Part shown: piece by piece, positions 43,436-53,277 of the stretch
Numbering within the stretch: the first letter of the stretch is position 1
Layout of the letters: the number at the start of each line of letters is the position of its first letter
Source: Fontibacter flavus
GTDB taxonomy: Bacteria > Bacteroidota > Bacteroidia > Cytophagales > Cyclobacteriaceae
Length of the DNA stretch: 64,000 nt
Direction of reading: 5' to 3'
Assembly (NCBI RefSeq): GCF_042432905.1
Contig: NZ_JBHLWI010000004.1
Location: 164,736 to 228,735, forward strand
Notes under the pieces: model-generated
What the model was told of the DNA's origin: nothing
What the model saw: the letters and a program-made list of their open reading frames with translations, nothing else
The model's database searches: none
Position numbers and translations under genes: made by a program

Positions 43436-44023
43436 ATGAGAAAACTCCTATTACTGATTCTTATCCTATTTTCTTTCACTTCTTTAATGGCGCAGGATTT
43501 TTCTGTTGGCCCCAAAGTGGGAGTTTCTCAAGGTAATGTAAGCGTAAACGGAGAAGGTTTCTCTAGTGGTGATAGTAAGCTTGGATATCATTTAGGTGCC
43601 TTTGTCAGGATGGGAGGATCTTCCATTTTTGTTCAGCCTGAATTTCTTTTCACCCAAACGGGAGGACAGATTATTGAAAACACATCCGGAAGCGATGATG
43701 TATTTGATGTGAATTTTAATCGATTTGATATTCCAATGATGTTTGGCTTTAAACTCGCTAAATTTTTCAGGGTACAGGCAGGGCCAGTGGCTTCTATACT
43801 GTTGGATTATAAATTAGAAGATGCAATTCAAAATGCCGTTGAACTGGATTACCGGTCTTCCTCACTTGGATATCAGGCAGGAATTGGACTGGATATCGGT
43901 AATCTGATTTTGGACTTGAAGTATGAAAATTCTCTCAGCAAGATTTCAAAATCAGTGATCGGTTTTCAAACTGATCAGCGGCAGAACCAACTGATACTTT
44001 CAGCAGGGTTTAGGTTATTTTAA
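43436..44023 (+). CDS. PorT-type outer-membrane beta-barrel protein
   Basis: 195 residues from ATG 43436 with signal peptide (about 1-20, ending LMAQ). Body: DFSVGPKVGVSQGNVSVNG, FVQPEFLFTQTGG, FDIPMMFGFKLAKFFRVQAGP, LILSAGFRLF. This is the common PorT/OMP_b-brl_2 barrel pattern of Bacteroidota. Function is not determined by the family. Monocistronic; 200 nt of plain sequence follow. Confidence 0.75.
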   Translation: MRKLLLLILILFSFTSLMAQDFSVGPKVGVSQGNVSVNGEGFSSGDSKLGYHLGAFVRMGGSSIFVQPEFLFTQTGGQIIENTSGSDDVFDVNFNRFDIPMMFGFKLAKFFRVQAGPVASILLDYKLEDAIQNAVELDYRSSSLGYQAGIGLDIGNLILDLKYENSLSKISKSVIGFQTDQRQNQLILSAGFRLF

Positions 44024-44228
44024 AAAAGCCTTAATATAAAACTAAGGAATGGATAAAGGTGGTTCTTACTTCTCATATCCTTTATGGAATTTTTCAAATA
44101 ATCACCCTTCATTTCGATTTTCTTTCTAAGATTGAAACCTTTGTAACGGGGAAATCTAAAGTTTGAAGATCCGCCCGCTACAATGGTTTCAGTAAGAAGA
44201 ATGTTAAACCTAATTTATTTACACTTCA

Positions 44229-47012
44229 CTATTTTACCTCAAAGTCCATTTTGTCCGAATTATTAGCACTTGTAATGTTGATCTGATATTTTCCTCTTCC
44301 AAGATTCTCATGTTGCCAATAAGTGCTGTTGTAGCCTTTTATTGCCAAAACATCCCAAGATTTCAAACTTTCGCCTTTAGTATTCAGGACTTCAATTTTG
44401 ATGTTTACATCCGAATTGGAATAAAACAGAATATTTTGTGTTGGTTTTGTGATTATCCCTTCGGACCATGCTGCCCATCTAGGGTTGAACCTGATTTCAG
44501 ATGCGCTTAGTATTTTAATTACCTGCCCTTGATTTCTCAACACTTCATATATAGGGTTGAGATCCATAATGTAAATACTTCTGCCATGTGAGCCGATCAC
44601 CAAATCATTTTCCCTTTTTTGAACAGCCAAGTCATAGATAGCAACATTAGGGATGTTTCCTTGCATCAATTCATAACTTGAACCGCCATCCTGAGAGATA
44701 TAAAGTCCTTGGTCAGTTCCGACAAATAAAAGGTTGGCAAAATGATGGTCTTCCTTAATAATATTGATGGATTCGGTCGGTAAATTGCCGGAGATAGGGT
44801 TCCAAGTTTTGCCATAATCATTGCTTTTGTAGATATATGGTGTAAAATCATCAAATCTATATCCATTTAAGGTAACATAGACAACACCTTCCTGATGCTG
44901 GGAAGGGGTGATGCTGCTTACCCATCTATTTTGAGGTAGGCCTTTACTGATATCCTGCCAATTATTGCCATGATCTTGGGTCATCCAGATATTACCATCA
45001 TCTGATCCGGCGTATAGGGTTCCGAATTCAAGTGGAGACTCTTCAATTACAGTCAATGTAGCAAAAGGTACATTCCCGCTTTTTTGGTTTTTGGTCAGAT
45101 CAGGGGAGATGGTTTCCCAAGTGTCTCCTCTGTCCAGACTTCTGTAGACGTATTGGGAGCCCATATAGACAATGTCTTGGTTATGCTTGCTAAGAATGGC
45201 TGGTGTTCTCCAGTTCCAGCGGTTGGATGCGCTTCCGATATCATGAGATGGGGTGATCAATTTTCTTTCTCCTGTGGCAGTATTGATCCTGAAATAGTTG
45301 CCGAACTGGAAACCTGTGTATATAATATCATTTGTTCTAGTGTCAACAGCTACTACCATACCATCTCCTCCCATCAGGGAAGTCCAAGCCTCTTCTGGTT
45401 TATTGGTTGATTTTCCATACCAAACCCCGTTGTCCTGCATTCCTCCATACACATGATAAGGTGTTTTTTCGTCTACCATTACAGAGTAAAACTGGCTAAT
45501 CGTTAACTGCGTATTTAGATGATCCCATTTTTCTCCACTGCCATAAGAGACATAAAGTCCACCATCAGTGCCTAAAAGGATGTGTTTCGAATCATTTGGG
45601 TTAATCCACATAGACTGATGGTCGGAATGCACATTGCCAACGGTATCTGTTCTGGCAAAGGTTTTTCCACCATCCCGGGAAACCAATAAAGGAACACCTA
45701 ACAAAAACAATTCATCTTCCGATGCTGTACCTACCCTGACCTCTCCGAAATAATAACCATATGAATTGTATAGCCTTTCCAAATTGGATTCATTGACTTT
45801 TTTCCAGGATTTGCCCGTATCATCAGACCTGTAAACTTCGGCTCCAATGATGGATGTATTGACTAGATTAGCATTGGCATCCTGGTTATCCCCATGGTAA
45901 TTGGCAATTTGGACAGGTGTGATTTTACCGTTTTTGATTAATTTCTTGACACTGCCGGCTTCGTATTTTGAGGCGAATCTGTTATTTCTAAGGATTTTTT
46001 CAAGTATTTCATCATCCATTTTGAGGACATCTTCAGCTGTCATCTTTTTGAAACTATCCAAATTAAGCTCTTCGGATGTGTTTTGTCTTTGTCTGATTGG
46101 CCTGTCAATAGGCTTTTGATTATCCAGTAAAGCATACACGACATCTGGATTGCTTTGGCTAAAGTCAAAACCTATTCTACCTACAAATTCATCAGCAGGA
46201 AATCCGTTTGTTATTTTATTCCAAGTATCTCCACCATCCTCGGATCTCCAAATAGCTGATCCTTTTCCATTTCCAGTAAAATCATGGGATTGTCTGAATC
46301 TTTCCCAAGTTGCCGCCAAAAGTAAATCCGGATTTTTAGGATGTATCTTGATGTCAATCACACCGGTATTGTCATCAACATAAAGGGTTCTTCTCCATGT
46401 TTTTCCACCGTCGATGGTTTTGTAAAGACCCCTTTCTTCATTTTTGGAATAAAGAGAGCCCATTGATCCAACCCATATAATATCCGGATTGGAAGGGTGA
46501 ATTTGGATTTGTCCGATATGCTGTGAAAAGGGGAGGCCCATAAATAGCCAGCTATTTCCACCATCTGTAGATTTGTATAAACCTGAGCCCGCATAGGTTG
46601 ACCGGCTTGAATTATTCTCTCCAGTACCTACCCAAATGATGTTATCATCAGAAGGGGCAATTGCCATGTCTCCAATCACCAAAGAGCCTAAATGATCAAA
46701 TACAGGCTTAAAAGATTGGCCATTGTCCGTTGTTTTCCATACTCCCCCGGAGGCAGCAGCCACATAATAGGTTTTATAATCTTTGCTTACTTCGATATCC
46801 ACTATCCGGCCGCTCATATTTGTTGGACCGATATTTCTCGCAGGATAATTTCTGAATGTGGAGCTGTTCCGCATTTGCTGGTGCTGTTGGACTGCCTCTT
46901 GCATGGCTTTTGAGGAAGTTGCCTTTATTTGTTGGGACTGTCCTTTAGGAATTTGAAATCCCAGCATCAAGGCCAGGGCCCAAAACCCGATTTTTGTTAT
47001 TTTATTTTGCAT
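44229..47012 (-). CDS. Large exported Asp-box (BNR/sortilin-like) protein
   Basis: 927 residues from the ATG at 47012 (four residues longer is possible), with a signal peptide (about 1-27). At least nine Asp-box repeats of type S-x-D-x-G-x-[TS]-W are seen (TTDNGQSF, STDGGNSW, TIDGGKTW, SEDGGDTW, SDDTGKSW, SLDRGDTW, TQDHGNNW, SNDYGKTW, SQDGGSSY). They mark two beta-propellers of the VPS10/sortilin-like type, often annotated glycosyl hydrolase in Bacteroidota. No catalytic sialidase residues are evident, so hydrolase activity is doubtful. Cell-envelope or secreted location. Confidence 0.88.
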   Translation of the reverse strand: MQNKITKIGFWALALMLGFQIPKGQSQQIKATSSKAMQEAVQQHQQMRNSSTFRNYPARNIGPTNMSGRIVDIEVSKDYKTYYVAAASGGVWKTTDNGQSFKPVFDHLGSLVIGDMAIAPSDDNIIWVGTGENNSSRSTYAGSGLYKSTDGGNSWLFMGLPFSQHIGQIQIHPSNPDIIWVGSMGSLYSKNEERGLYKTIDGGKTWRRTLYVDDNTGVIDIKIHPKNPDLLLAATWERFRQSHDFTGNGKGSAIWRSEDGGDTWNKITNGFPADEFVGRIGFDFSQSNPDVVYALLDNQKPIDRPIRQRQNTSEELNLDSFKKMTAEDVLKMDDEILEKILRNNRFASKYEAGSVKKLIKNGKITPVQIANYHGDNQDANANLVNTSIIGAEVYRSDDTGKSWKKVNESNLERLYNSYGYYFGEVRVGTASEDELFLLGVPLLVSRDGGKTFARTDTVGNVHSDHQSMWINPNDSKHILLGTDGGLYVSYGSGEKWDHLNTQLTISQFYSVMVDEKTPYHVYGGMQDNGVWYGKSTNKPEEAWTSLMGGDGMVVAVDTRTNDIIYTGFQFGNYFRINTATGERKLITPSHDIGSASNRWNWRTPAILSKHNQDIVYMGSQYVYRSLDRGDTWETISPDLTKNQKSGNVPFATLTVIEESPLEFGTLYAGSDDGNIWMTQDHGNNWQDISKGLPQNRWVSSITPSQHQEGVVYVTLNGYRFDDFTPYIYKSNDYGKTWNPISGNLPTESINIIKEDHHFANLLFVGTDQGLYISQDGGSSYELMQGNIPNVAIYDLAVQKRENDLVIGSHGRSIYIMDLNPIYEVLRNQGQVIKILSASEIRFNPRWAAWSEGIITKPTQNILFYSNSDVNIKIEVLNTKGESLKSWDVLAIKGYNSTYWQHENLGRGKYQINITSANNSDKMDFEVK

Positions 47013-47251
47013 ATCATGACTCAATTTTGGAGGAATATAAAAATTCGCGGGTAAAATCCGGTTCCTTTTTTGATAGAAAGTGGGAGAATTCTACAATTGC
47101 AGATCGTGATTTCCTAAAGGCACTTGGTTTTCAATATAATTATCAATGTAATTCTTCTTGTTATTGGATTGAATTCAGTTAGATAAGATCCTGATAAGTG
47201 GAATTATTTGGTTTCAATTTATATCTTTGTTTAAGTCAATCACTTTGAAAA

Positions 47252-47539
47252 ATGGGCAAATATCTCAAATACACCAAAAATTTTTACTTTGTCTTCACGA
47301 TGTTTTTCATCATCTGGATGATTCTGATTGATTCCAATGATATTGTTTCCCAGTTTAAATTAAGCTCCAAAGTAAAGGAGCTTGAAAAACAAAAAGAATT
47401 TTATTTGGAGCGAAAACAAAAAATCCAGGAAGATCGTGAAGAATTGATGAGCAATTCTGAATTGCTCGAGAAATTTGCCAGAGAAAGATATTTGATGAAA
47501 AAGAAAACAGAGGATTTGTATGTTGTGGTTGAAGAATAG
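47252..47539 (+). CDS. FtsB/DivIC-family septum formation protein
   Basis: 95 residues: a short cytoplasmic tail, one transmembrane helix (about 10-27, FYFVFTMFFIIWMILI), then a coiled coil (about 38-75) and the family ending LEKFARERYLMKKKTEDLYVV. This is the FtsB/DivIC division-complex layout, bitopic in the inner membrane. A TATCTTTG box lies 22 nt upstream. Its 3' end overlaps the next gene by 20 nt. Confidence 0.88.
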   Translation: MGKYLKYTKNFYFVFTMFFIIWMILIDSNDIVSQFKLSSKVKELEKQKEFYLERKQKIQEDREELMSNSELLEKFARERYLMKKKTEDLYVVVEE

Positions 47540-48065
47540 TTTTTTAGTAGGATTGTTTTTTTTGATAGTAGCGAATGAGGTTTGTGGACAAAGGGTAATA
47601 GATGAAGGGAACAGGCCTCCATTGAAGGACAGGCTATATTACGGTGGTAATTTTGCCATGTCTTTCGGTACAATCACCTATATTGATGTATCCCCACTTG
47701 TGGGAGCCATGGTTACCAATAAACTGTCAGGTGGCCTTGGGGCGACATACCAATATTTTAACGATAGACGATTTATAGGAGGGAACAGCAGTTTGTACGG
47801 TGGCAGGGTTTTCGGTAGGTATAATGTTTTTCCCAATTTTTTTGGACATATAGAATTGGAGAGTCTGAATTTTGACCTATATAATCAAAACACAGACAGG
47901 TTTGAAAGGACTTGGGTGCCAGGGTTTTTTCTAGGAGCAGGATACTTTGCACCATTTGGGAATCGAGGGGGAGCAAATTTTACATTCTTGTATAACCTGA
48001 TCCATGATAACAGAAGGTCTCCTTATAATGAACCTTATGTCATTCGAGTGGGTTTTGTTCTGTAG
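47520..48065 (+). CDS. Outer-membrane beta-barrel protein
   Basis: 181 residues with a signal peptide (about 1-23, ending EVCGQ). Barrel-like strands: RLYYGGNFAMSFGTITYIDVSPLVGAMV, GLGATYQYF, GGRVFGRYNVF and a terminal PYVIRVGFVL. Function unknown. Its start codon lies inside the last codons of the DivIC-like gene, so the two are translationally linked, which is an unusual partner for a barrel protein. Confidence 0.75.
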   Translation: MLWLKNSFLVGLFFLIVANEVCGQRVIDEGNRPPLKDRLYYGGNFAMSFGTITYIDVSPLVGAMVTNKLSGGLGATYQYFNDRRFIGGNSSLYGGRVFGRYNVFPNFFGHIELESLNFDLYNQNTDRFERTWVPGFFLGAGYFAPFGNRGGANFTFLYNLIHDNRRSPYNEPYVIRVGFVL

Positions 48066-48086
48066 TCTTTCAAACCCGTAATATAA

Positions 48087-48920
48087 ATGGATTCATTGAT
48101 CAAAAAACTGAGCAAATCCCACAAGGATTGTCCTGAATGCCCTTCCCCAAAGGTTGTCCATACTTTTTTTGAAAACATTCTAGGCCTACTTTTTCCGGAT
48201 TTTGCTTCAGAGTTGTTAAAAGAAGAGGATCAGATAGGGGAGAAAATAGAAGAAATCAGACATAAATTGAGCAGGATTCTGATCAGGAACAAACATTTGC
48301 ATTCTGGTGAAGGGGCTGAAATCGCCAATCAGTTTTTTGAAGGTTTGGAAAGAGTTTATGACCTACTTCAACAAGATGTGCAGGCGATGTTTGATGGAGA
48401 TCCTGCGGCAAAGTCCAAAACAGAGATTATTAGATGCTATCCTGGTTTTTATGCGGTAGTGGCTTACAGAGTGGCCAATTTACTCCATACTTTGGGAGTG
48501 AACTTGATACCCAGGATGATTACAGAATATGCACATAGTAAAACCGGAGTGGATATTCACCCCGGAGCGACTATAGGAGAGCGCTTTTGCATTGATCACG
48601 GAACAGGTGTAGTCATTGGTGAAACGACAACCATTGGTAATTGTGTGAAAATCTATCAGGGCGTAACCTTAGGTGCTCTCAGCGTAGAAAAATCAGATGC
48701 GGATAAAAAACGTCATCCCACCATTGGAGACTTTGTGGTGATCTATGCTGGGGCAACTATATTAGGAGGCAAAACTTTTATAGGTGAACATTCGACCATA
48801 GGAGGCAATGTTTGGTTAACGAAAAGTATTCCTCCAAAGAGTAAGATTTATTACCAGGCAAAAATGTACAATCCTGAATCCGATCAAACTGATACGTACA
48901 TTATAAAGAACGAAGGATGA
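48087..48920 (+). CDS. cysE: Serine O-acetyltransferase
   Basis: Makes O-acetylserine, the precursor for cysteine. 277 residues: an N-terminal helical domain (about 1-140) and a left-handed beta-helix of hexapeptide repeats with the active-site region TGVDIHPGATIGERFCIDHGTGVVIGETT and HPTIGDFVVIYAGATILGG. The C-terminus differs from the classic Ile tail that binds cysteine synthase. It overlaps cysM by 4 nt. Confidence 0.93.
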   Translation: MDSLIKKLSKSHKDCPECPSPKVVHTFFENILGLLFPDFASELLKEEDQIGEKIEEIRHKLSRILIRNKHLHSGEGAEIANQFFEGLERVYDLLQQDVQAMFDGDPAAKSKTEIIRCYPGFYAVVAYRVANLLHTLGVNLIPRMITEYAHSKTGVDIHPGATIGERFCIDHGTGVVIGETTTIGNCVKIYQGVTLGALSVEKSDADKKRHPTIGDFVVIYAGATILGGKTFIGEHSTIGGNVWLTKSIPPKSKIYYQAKMYNPESDQTDTYIIKNEG

Positions 48921-49795
48921 AATTAATTGATCTGATAGGCAATACTCCTTTGGTTGAGCTTGCAAGTATCCCGACCAATCCTAATGTGAAAATTTTCTGT
49001 AAACTCGAAGGTCAGAATCCGGGAGGAAGTGTTAAAGATAGGGCAGCCTATAACATGATCAAAAAAGCTCTTGAAAGAGGAGAGATCAAACCAGGTGATA
49101 AATTAGTGGAGGCGACAAGCGGGAATACAGGTATTGCCCTTGCCATGGTAGCCAATATCCTTGGTTTGGAAATGACCTTGATTATGCCGGATAATTCGAC
49201 CAGAGAAAGGGTGTTGTCCATGGAGGCATATGGCGCTAATGTGTTATTAACTCCTGCCGAAAAGACAATTGAATATTCCAGGGAATTGGCAGATGAAATG
49301 GCTAAGAATGAGGGGTATATTATTTTGGATCAATTCTCCAATCCTGATAATTACATGGCCCATTATTACAGCACAGGGCCAGAAATTTGGAAAGATACAC
49401 AAGGGCAGGTAACACATTTCGTTTCTGCAATGGGTACCACAGGTACGATCATGGGAGTTTCCAAATACCTAAAGGAACAAAATCGGTATGTTCAGATTGT
49501 CGGCACGCAGCCTACTGACGGTTCTAACATACCAGGTATTCGAAGATGGACACCTGAATTTTTACCCAAAATATTTGATCCTGCTCAAGTGGACAGAATA
49601 ATGGATGTAAGTCAGGCAGAAGCCACCCAAATGACCAGAAGAATGGCCAAAGAAGAAGGCATCTTGGCAGGGATGAGCAGCGGAGGTGCTTTGCATGCAG
49701 CTATAGAATTATCTAAGGAAATTGAGGAGGGGTTAATTGTCTGTATTACCTGTGATAGGGGAGATAGGTATCTTTCTTCAGACTTATTTGGGTAA
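48917..49795 (+). CDS. cysM: Cysteine synthase, CysM type
   Basis: PLP enzyme that makes cysteine from O-acetylserine and sulfide or thiosulfate. 292 residues. Seen: PLP lysine in GGSVKDRAAYNMI, TSGNTGIALA, the phosphate loop GTTGTIMGVSKYL, and the C-terminal CITCDRGDRYLSSDLFG. The CysM (B-isozyme) group is favoured over CysK by length and motifs. Coupled to cysE by a 4-nt overlap, a complete two-step cysteine pathway. Confidence 0.92.
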   Translation: MKLIDLIGNTPLVELASIPTNPNVKIFCKLEGQNPGGSVKDRAAYNMIKKALERGEIKPGDKLVEATSGNTGIALAMVANILGLEMTLIMPDNSTRERVLSMEAYGANVLLTPAEKTIEYSRELADEMAKNEGYIILDQFSNPDNYMAHYYSTGPEIWKDTQGQVTHFVSAMGTTGTIMGVSKYLKEQNRYVQIVGTQPTDGSNIPGIRRWTPEFLPKIFDPAQVDRIMDVSQAEATQMTRRMAKEEGILAGMSSGGALHAAIELSKEIEEGLIVCITCDRGDRYLSSDLFG

Positions 49796-49823
49796 AAAAA
49801 AAGGGCGCTGATGTTGCGCCCTT
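49793..49823 (-). terminator. Terminator between cysM and DUF4397 gene
   Basis: AAGGGCGC pairs with GCGCCCTT. On the minus strand it is followed by T9; on the plus strand only A follows, so it serves the DUF4397 gene. Confidence 0.75.
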
Positions 49824-49831
49824 AAAAAAAA

Positions 49832-50554
49832 TTAAAACTTGATATAATTGGTGATCAATTGAACGCTGAGCTGATTGTTCCCCTTGCTTGGATCAGCAAA
49901 GCCTCTGATCATAAGTGTGTAAACCCTATTCCCCCTCAAATCAATTTCATTGACTTCGACCAGCTTTTCACCGCTGATTTTTGATTTTACGGTAACTTTG
50001 ACTTTTGCTTTTTCCATTTTCAAAAACTCTGTCACCTCAAGGTAAGGATTACTGTTTCCGAAAGGCAGTGATTCATCATTGATCAGCACTTCGAGTTCTC
50101 CTGCATCAGGAGATAAGTGTGCCAATCGAACCATTGCATGGTCTCCATCGGGGTCTTCCCAGCTATCCTCTATTTGTAAGACTTCCAAATCAGCCACTTC
50201 ATTTACAATAAACAGGGTGTAAATTTTATCTTTTTCAAAAGTATGTTCAGTTTCCAATAAGGTATTGGAAGCATTGTGTGGATTGAATTTAAGCGTTCTG
50301 TCAGCAGCAAAAAACTGACTGTAGGGAAATGATTGGCTGTAAGCCAAAGGACTATTGGTGATCCTTCTGGATTCCGTATAAATGTCCAGTTCAGGAGCGT
50401 TAGGGGAACCATGGTAAATGCTGACAAAGGCAGTGTCGGGGACGGGACCTTCATCATTATTATCCAAGCAGGAGAATAATGTCAAAAGAGGGATCAACGC
50501 CAATAAGCTTATCCAGATTCTGAATCCCATCATGTGATTACTGTTGATTTTCAT
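49832..50554 (-). CDS. DUF4397 lipoprotein
   Basis: 240 residues with a lipoprotein signal (ISLLALIPLLTLFSC) and a DUF4397 beta-sandwich body. AFVSIYHGSPNAPELDIY, a classic DUF4397 start, is followed by MVRLAHLSPDAGELEVLI and NRVYTLMIRG. Such domains resemble cell-surface adhesive modules; the function is unknown. Monocistronic. Confidence 0.85.
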   Translation of the reverse strand: MKINSNHMMGFRIWISLLALIPLLTLFSCLDNNDEGPVPDTAFVSIYHGSPNAPELDIYTESRRITNSPLAYSQSFPYSQFFAADRTLKFNPHNASNTLLETEHTFEKDKIYTLFIVNEVADLEVLQIEDSWEDPDGDHAMVRLAHLSPDAGELEVLINDESLPFGNSNPYLEVTEFLKMEKAKVKVTVKSKISGEKLVEVNEIDLRGNRVYTLMIRGFADPSKGNNQLSVQLITNYIKF

Positions 50555-50616
50555 AAAATAGTTGGTTTAGTATTCTATTAAAAAGACGTTTCTTTCAGGG
50601 TAAGTGCTACAAAAGG

Positions 50617-50650
50617 CAAAAAAAATCCTCAACATTTTTTGTTGAGGATT
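50617..50650 (-). terminator. Terminator of Gfo/Idh/MocA gene
   Basis: ATCCTCAAC pairs with GTTGAGGAT around a T-rich loop, with a T run on the minus strand. Confidence 0.8.
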
Positions 50651-50655
50651 TAAGT

Positions 50656-52023
50656 TTATACTTGATCAGGTTCAGGATGCACCCAAGGGCCTCGATAAGG
50701 CCTTCTCAATTTTGCGGTAGCTTCAGGGTCGTTTTTTATGATCATTTGTTTGGGGTCATAGATTACTGGTCTGCCCAGATCCATGGCGATATTAGCAAGG
50801 ATACAGGAAGCGGTAGAAATATGCCCCTCTTCAATATCCGCTACAGGCAGTTTACCAGAATTGATGGACTCAATCAGATTTTTCATTTGTCTCCTTGTTG
50901 CTGGAGCGGCATTCAGTTCAATTCTGTCTTCTTTAAGGTCTTCTGGATATTGTTCCCTTTCATATAAAACATCGAAAAGGATTTTATCTCCTTCGCCATT
51001 TGGAAAGTATTCTGCTTTCATAGTACTGCCGGCCAACATTCCCTTTTCACCAAAAATTTTGAATCCCCATGGATATTCAGGGTCAACAGGATTCCCCCAC
51101 GTCCTGTGCTGCCAAACCACATTCAATTCATCGAATTCAAAAATGGCTGTTTGTGTATCTGCAATATTTGATTTTCCCTCTTTTTGAACATATATGCCCC
51201 CTGTCGCCGTGATTTTTCTTGGCCAACCCAAGCCCAATAACCACCGGACACAATCCAGCATGTGCACGCACATATCTCCGGTTATTCCATTGCCATATTC
51301 CATGAATGTTCTCCACCATCTGGTATGGGGAAGTCCATCGTAAGGTCTAAGCGGAGCAGGGCCTGTCCACATCTCATAATCCAAAAAATCTGGCACATCT
51401 TGCTCTGGTGGGTTGCCATTAGCTCTCATATGGTAGTAACAACATATTTCCACATGCGAGATTTTGCCCAATTTCCCGCTTTCCAGGATTTGCTTTTTGG
51501 CATCAACCAAGTGAGGGGTACTTCTTCTTTGCACACCTACCTGCACCATTTTGTTATATTTTCTGGCAGCCGCCAAAACGGCTTCTCCCTCTATGACATC
51601 TACAGAAATTGGTTTTTGCAAATAAACATGGGATCCAGCCTTGATAGCGGCGATCGCTTGCAGTGCATGCCAATGATCAGGTGAACCTATGACAGTGATA
51701 TCCAGCTGGTGGTTTTTGAGCAGTTCTCGATAATCTTTATATAATTTAGGAGTCTTGCCTGATTTGCTTCTGCTTTTGACAAGTTCTCCCGCTTCTTTCA
51801 GTATTTTGCTATCTACGTCACAGAGGGCGACTACATTGCATTCAGTTATTTGCATAAGTCTAAATAAGTCGCTCTTGCCGTACCAGCCAGAACCGATAAG
51901 GGCAACTTGAAGTGGTTTCTCTGTTTTGATGAAATCCATACTCATCAGGCCCATACTGGCTAAAGCCAGGGTGGCGCTACTGCCTTTTAGAAATTGTCTC
52001 CTGTTTAAGGAAGGGGGAGTCAT
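50656..52023 (-). CDS. Tat-exported Gfo/Idh/MocA oxidoreductase
   Basis: 455 residues. The Tat signal (NRRQFLKGSSATLALASMG) implies export of the folded, NAD(P)-loaded enzyme. A Rossmann domain (VALIGSGWYGKSDLFRLMQ, VALCDVD) includes the family motif QKPISVDVIEGE, and a GFO C-terminal domain follows. Sugar or sugar-derivative dehydrogenase; substrate unknown. No DUF1080 partner beside it, unlike the second copy at 60542. Stop followed by a strong terminator. Confidence 0.9.
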   Translation of the reverse strand: MTPPSLNRRQFLKGSSATLALASMGLMSMDFIKTEKPLQVALIGSGWYGKSDLFRLMQITECNVVALCDVDSKILKEAGELVKSRSKSGKTPKLYKDYRELLKNHQLDITVIGSPDHWHALQAIAAIKAGSHVYLQKPISVDVIEGEAVLAAARKYNKMVQVGVQRRSTPHLVDAKKQILESGKLGKISHVEICCYYHMRANGNPPEQDVPDFLDYEMWTGPAPLRPYDGLPHTRWWRTFMEYGNGITGDMCVHMLDCVRWLLGLGWPRKITATGGIYVQKEGKSNIADTQTAIFEFDELNVVWQHRTWGNPVDPEYPWGFKIFGEKGMLAGSTMKAEYFPNGEGDKILFDVLYEREQYPEDLKEDRIELNAAPATRRQMKNLIESINSGKLPVADIEEGHISTASCILANIAMDLGRPVIYDPKQMIIKNDPEATAKLRRPYRGPWVHPEPDQV

Positions 52024-52167
52024 AGCTTTTGGGTTTAATAGGTTTTGACAATATTATCCCTCACAATTTACAAAAAGGTCAAAATCAATCAAATCTGTTT
52101 TGATGGATGGTATAATAATAGCCTTTGAAAAATTCCGGAAAGATTTTATGGTTTAATTCCTAATTGA

Positions 52168-53241
52168 TCATGAAAAGGAGACCCCAAACCTTTCGCCGAG
52201 GTTTTTTAGGTCTTCAACAACGGGAGCTAATAGAGGGATTCCTGATTTTTTTCTTTCTGCCTCGAGCTCTCTTTCTGGATCTCCTGGAATAATAACTTTT
52301 TCATGACCAGGTGTGGTCTCGGCTTTTCTGAATCTTTCTATCCAATTGTCCATGTGTGATTTGAATTCGTCTGCAGGTCTAAAAGCATCAACTCTCATGG
52401 CTCCAAAGAAATGACCGATACCCTCTCCTACCGGATTTGGATCAGGATCTAGAAATGCTACAAATGGTGGAACCCATGGTCCATAGTTTGCGCCAGACAA
52501 GACAGCAGAAAAAATGTCTACGATTGCACCAAGGGCATATCCTTTATGGGATCCGTGTTCCCGGTCACCTCCTAATGGAAGTAAAGCACCACCTTTTTTG
52601 ACTCCATTGGAATCTGCGGTTGGATGTCCTTCTTTATCCTGTACCCAACCTAATGGAGCGTCTAGATTTTTTCTTTGTAGTATTTCCAATTTTCCGTTTG
52701 CCGCTGTAGTGGTTGCCATATCAGCAACAAATGGAGGTTGTTTGTCTGCCGGTATAGCTACAGAAATGGGATTTGTTCCTAGAAGTCGTTCTTTTGAAAA
52801 TGTTGGGCTGACCAGTGGGCTGGCATTGGTGAGTGAGATGCCAATCATGTCATGTTCCAAAGCCATCATGGCATGGTAACCGGCAATGCCATAGTGGTTG
52901 GAATGTTTTACCGAAACCCATCCAGTTCCGGCATTTTTTGCCTTATCGATAGCTACTTGCATCGCATAGGGAGCCACCACTAGGCCAAGTCCACCGTCTC
53001 CGTCCACCACTGCGGTACTAGGAGTTTCATGGACAATTTTTATCTGAGGGATAGGGTTGATCCTTCCCTTTTCCCAGAGTCTTACATATCCGGAAAGTCT
53101 GGCCACACCATGTGAATCCACTCCTCTAAGATCCGCAGAAAGCAGTACATCCGCAGCGAGAAGGGCATCCTTCTCAGGACATCCAATCTGCATTAAAATT
53201 CCTTTTGTGAATTCGAATAATTGGTTGTAGGAGAAAATCAT
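52168..53241 (-). CDS. Ldh-family malate/lactate-type dehydrogenase
   Basis: About 357 residues from the ATG at 53241 (four residues more are possible). Family features: LRGVDSHGVARLSGYV, TGWVSVKHSNHYGIAGYHA, SLTNASPLVSPTFSKERLLGTNPIS, and HKGYALGAIVDIFSAVLSGA. This non-Rossmann NAD(P)-dependent family (PF02615) includes ureidoglycolate, malate and sulfolactate dehydrogenases; substrate unclear. Not clearly in an operon with ppx, the next gene upstream on the same strand (24-nt gap to its stop). Confidence 0.9.
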   Translation of the reverse strand: MIFSYNQLFEFTKGILMQIGCPEKDALLAADVLLSADLRGVDSHGVARLSGYVRLWEKGRINPIPQIKIVHETPSTAVVDGDGGLGLVVAPYAMQVAIDKAKNAGTGWVSVKHSNHYGIAGYHAMMALEHDMIGISLTNASPLVSPTFSKERLLGTNPISVAIPADKQPPFVADMATTTAANGKLEILQRKNLDAPLGWVQDKEGHPTADSNGVKKGGALLPLGGDREHGSHKGYALGAIVDIFSAVLSGANYGPWVPPFVAFLDPDPNPVGEGIGHFFGAMRVDAFRPADEFKSHMDNWIERFRKAETTPGHEKVIIPGDPERELEAERKKSGIPLLAPVVEDLKNLGERFGVSFS

Positions 53242-53277
53242 GGTATGGTCCAATAAGTAATGTGAATTATTTGTCGT

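Noticed and set aside
44310..46913. Several plus-strand ORFs within the Asp-box gene
   Set aside because: All are antisense to a long gene with regular repeats and signal peptide; none has a motif or start context.
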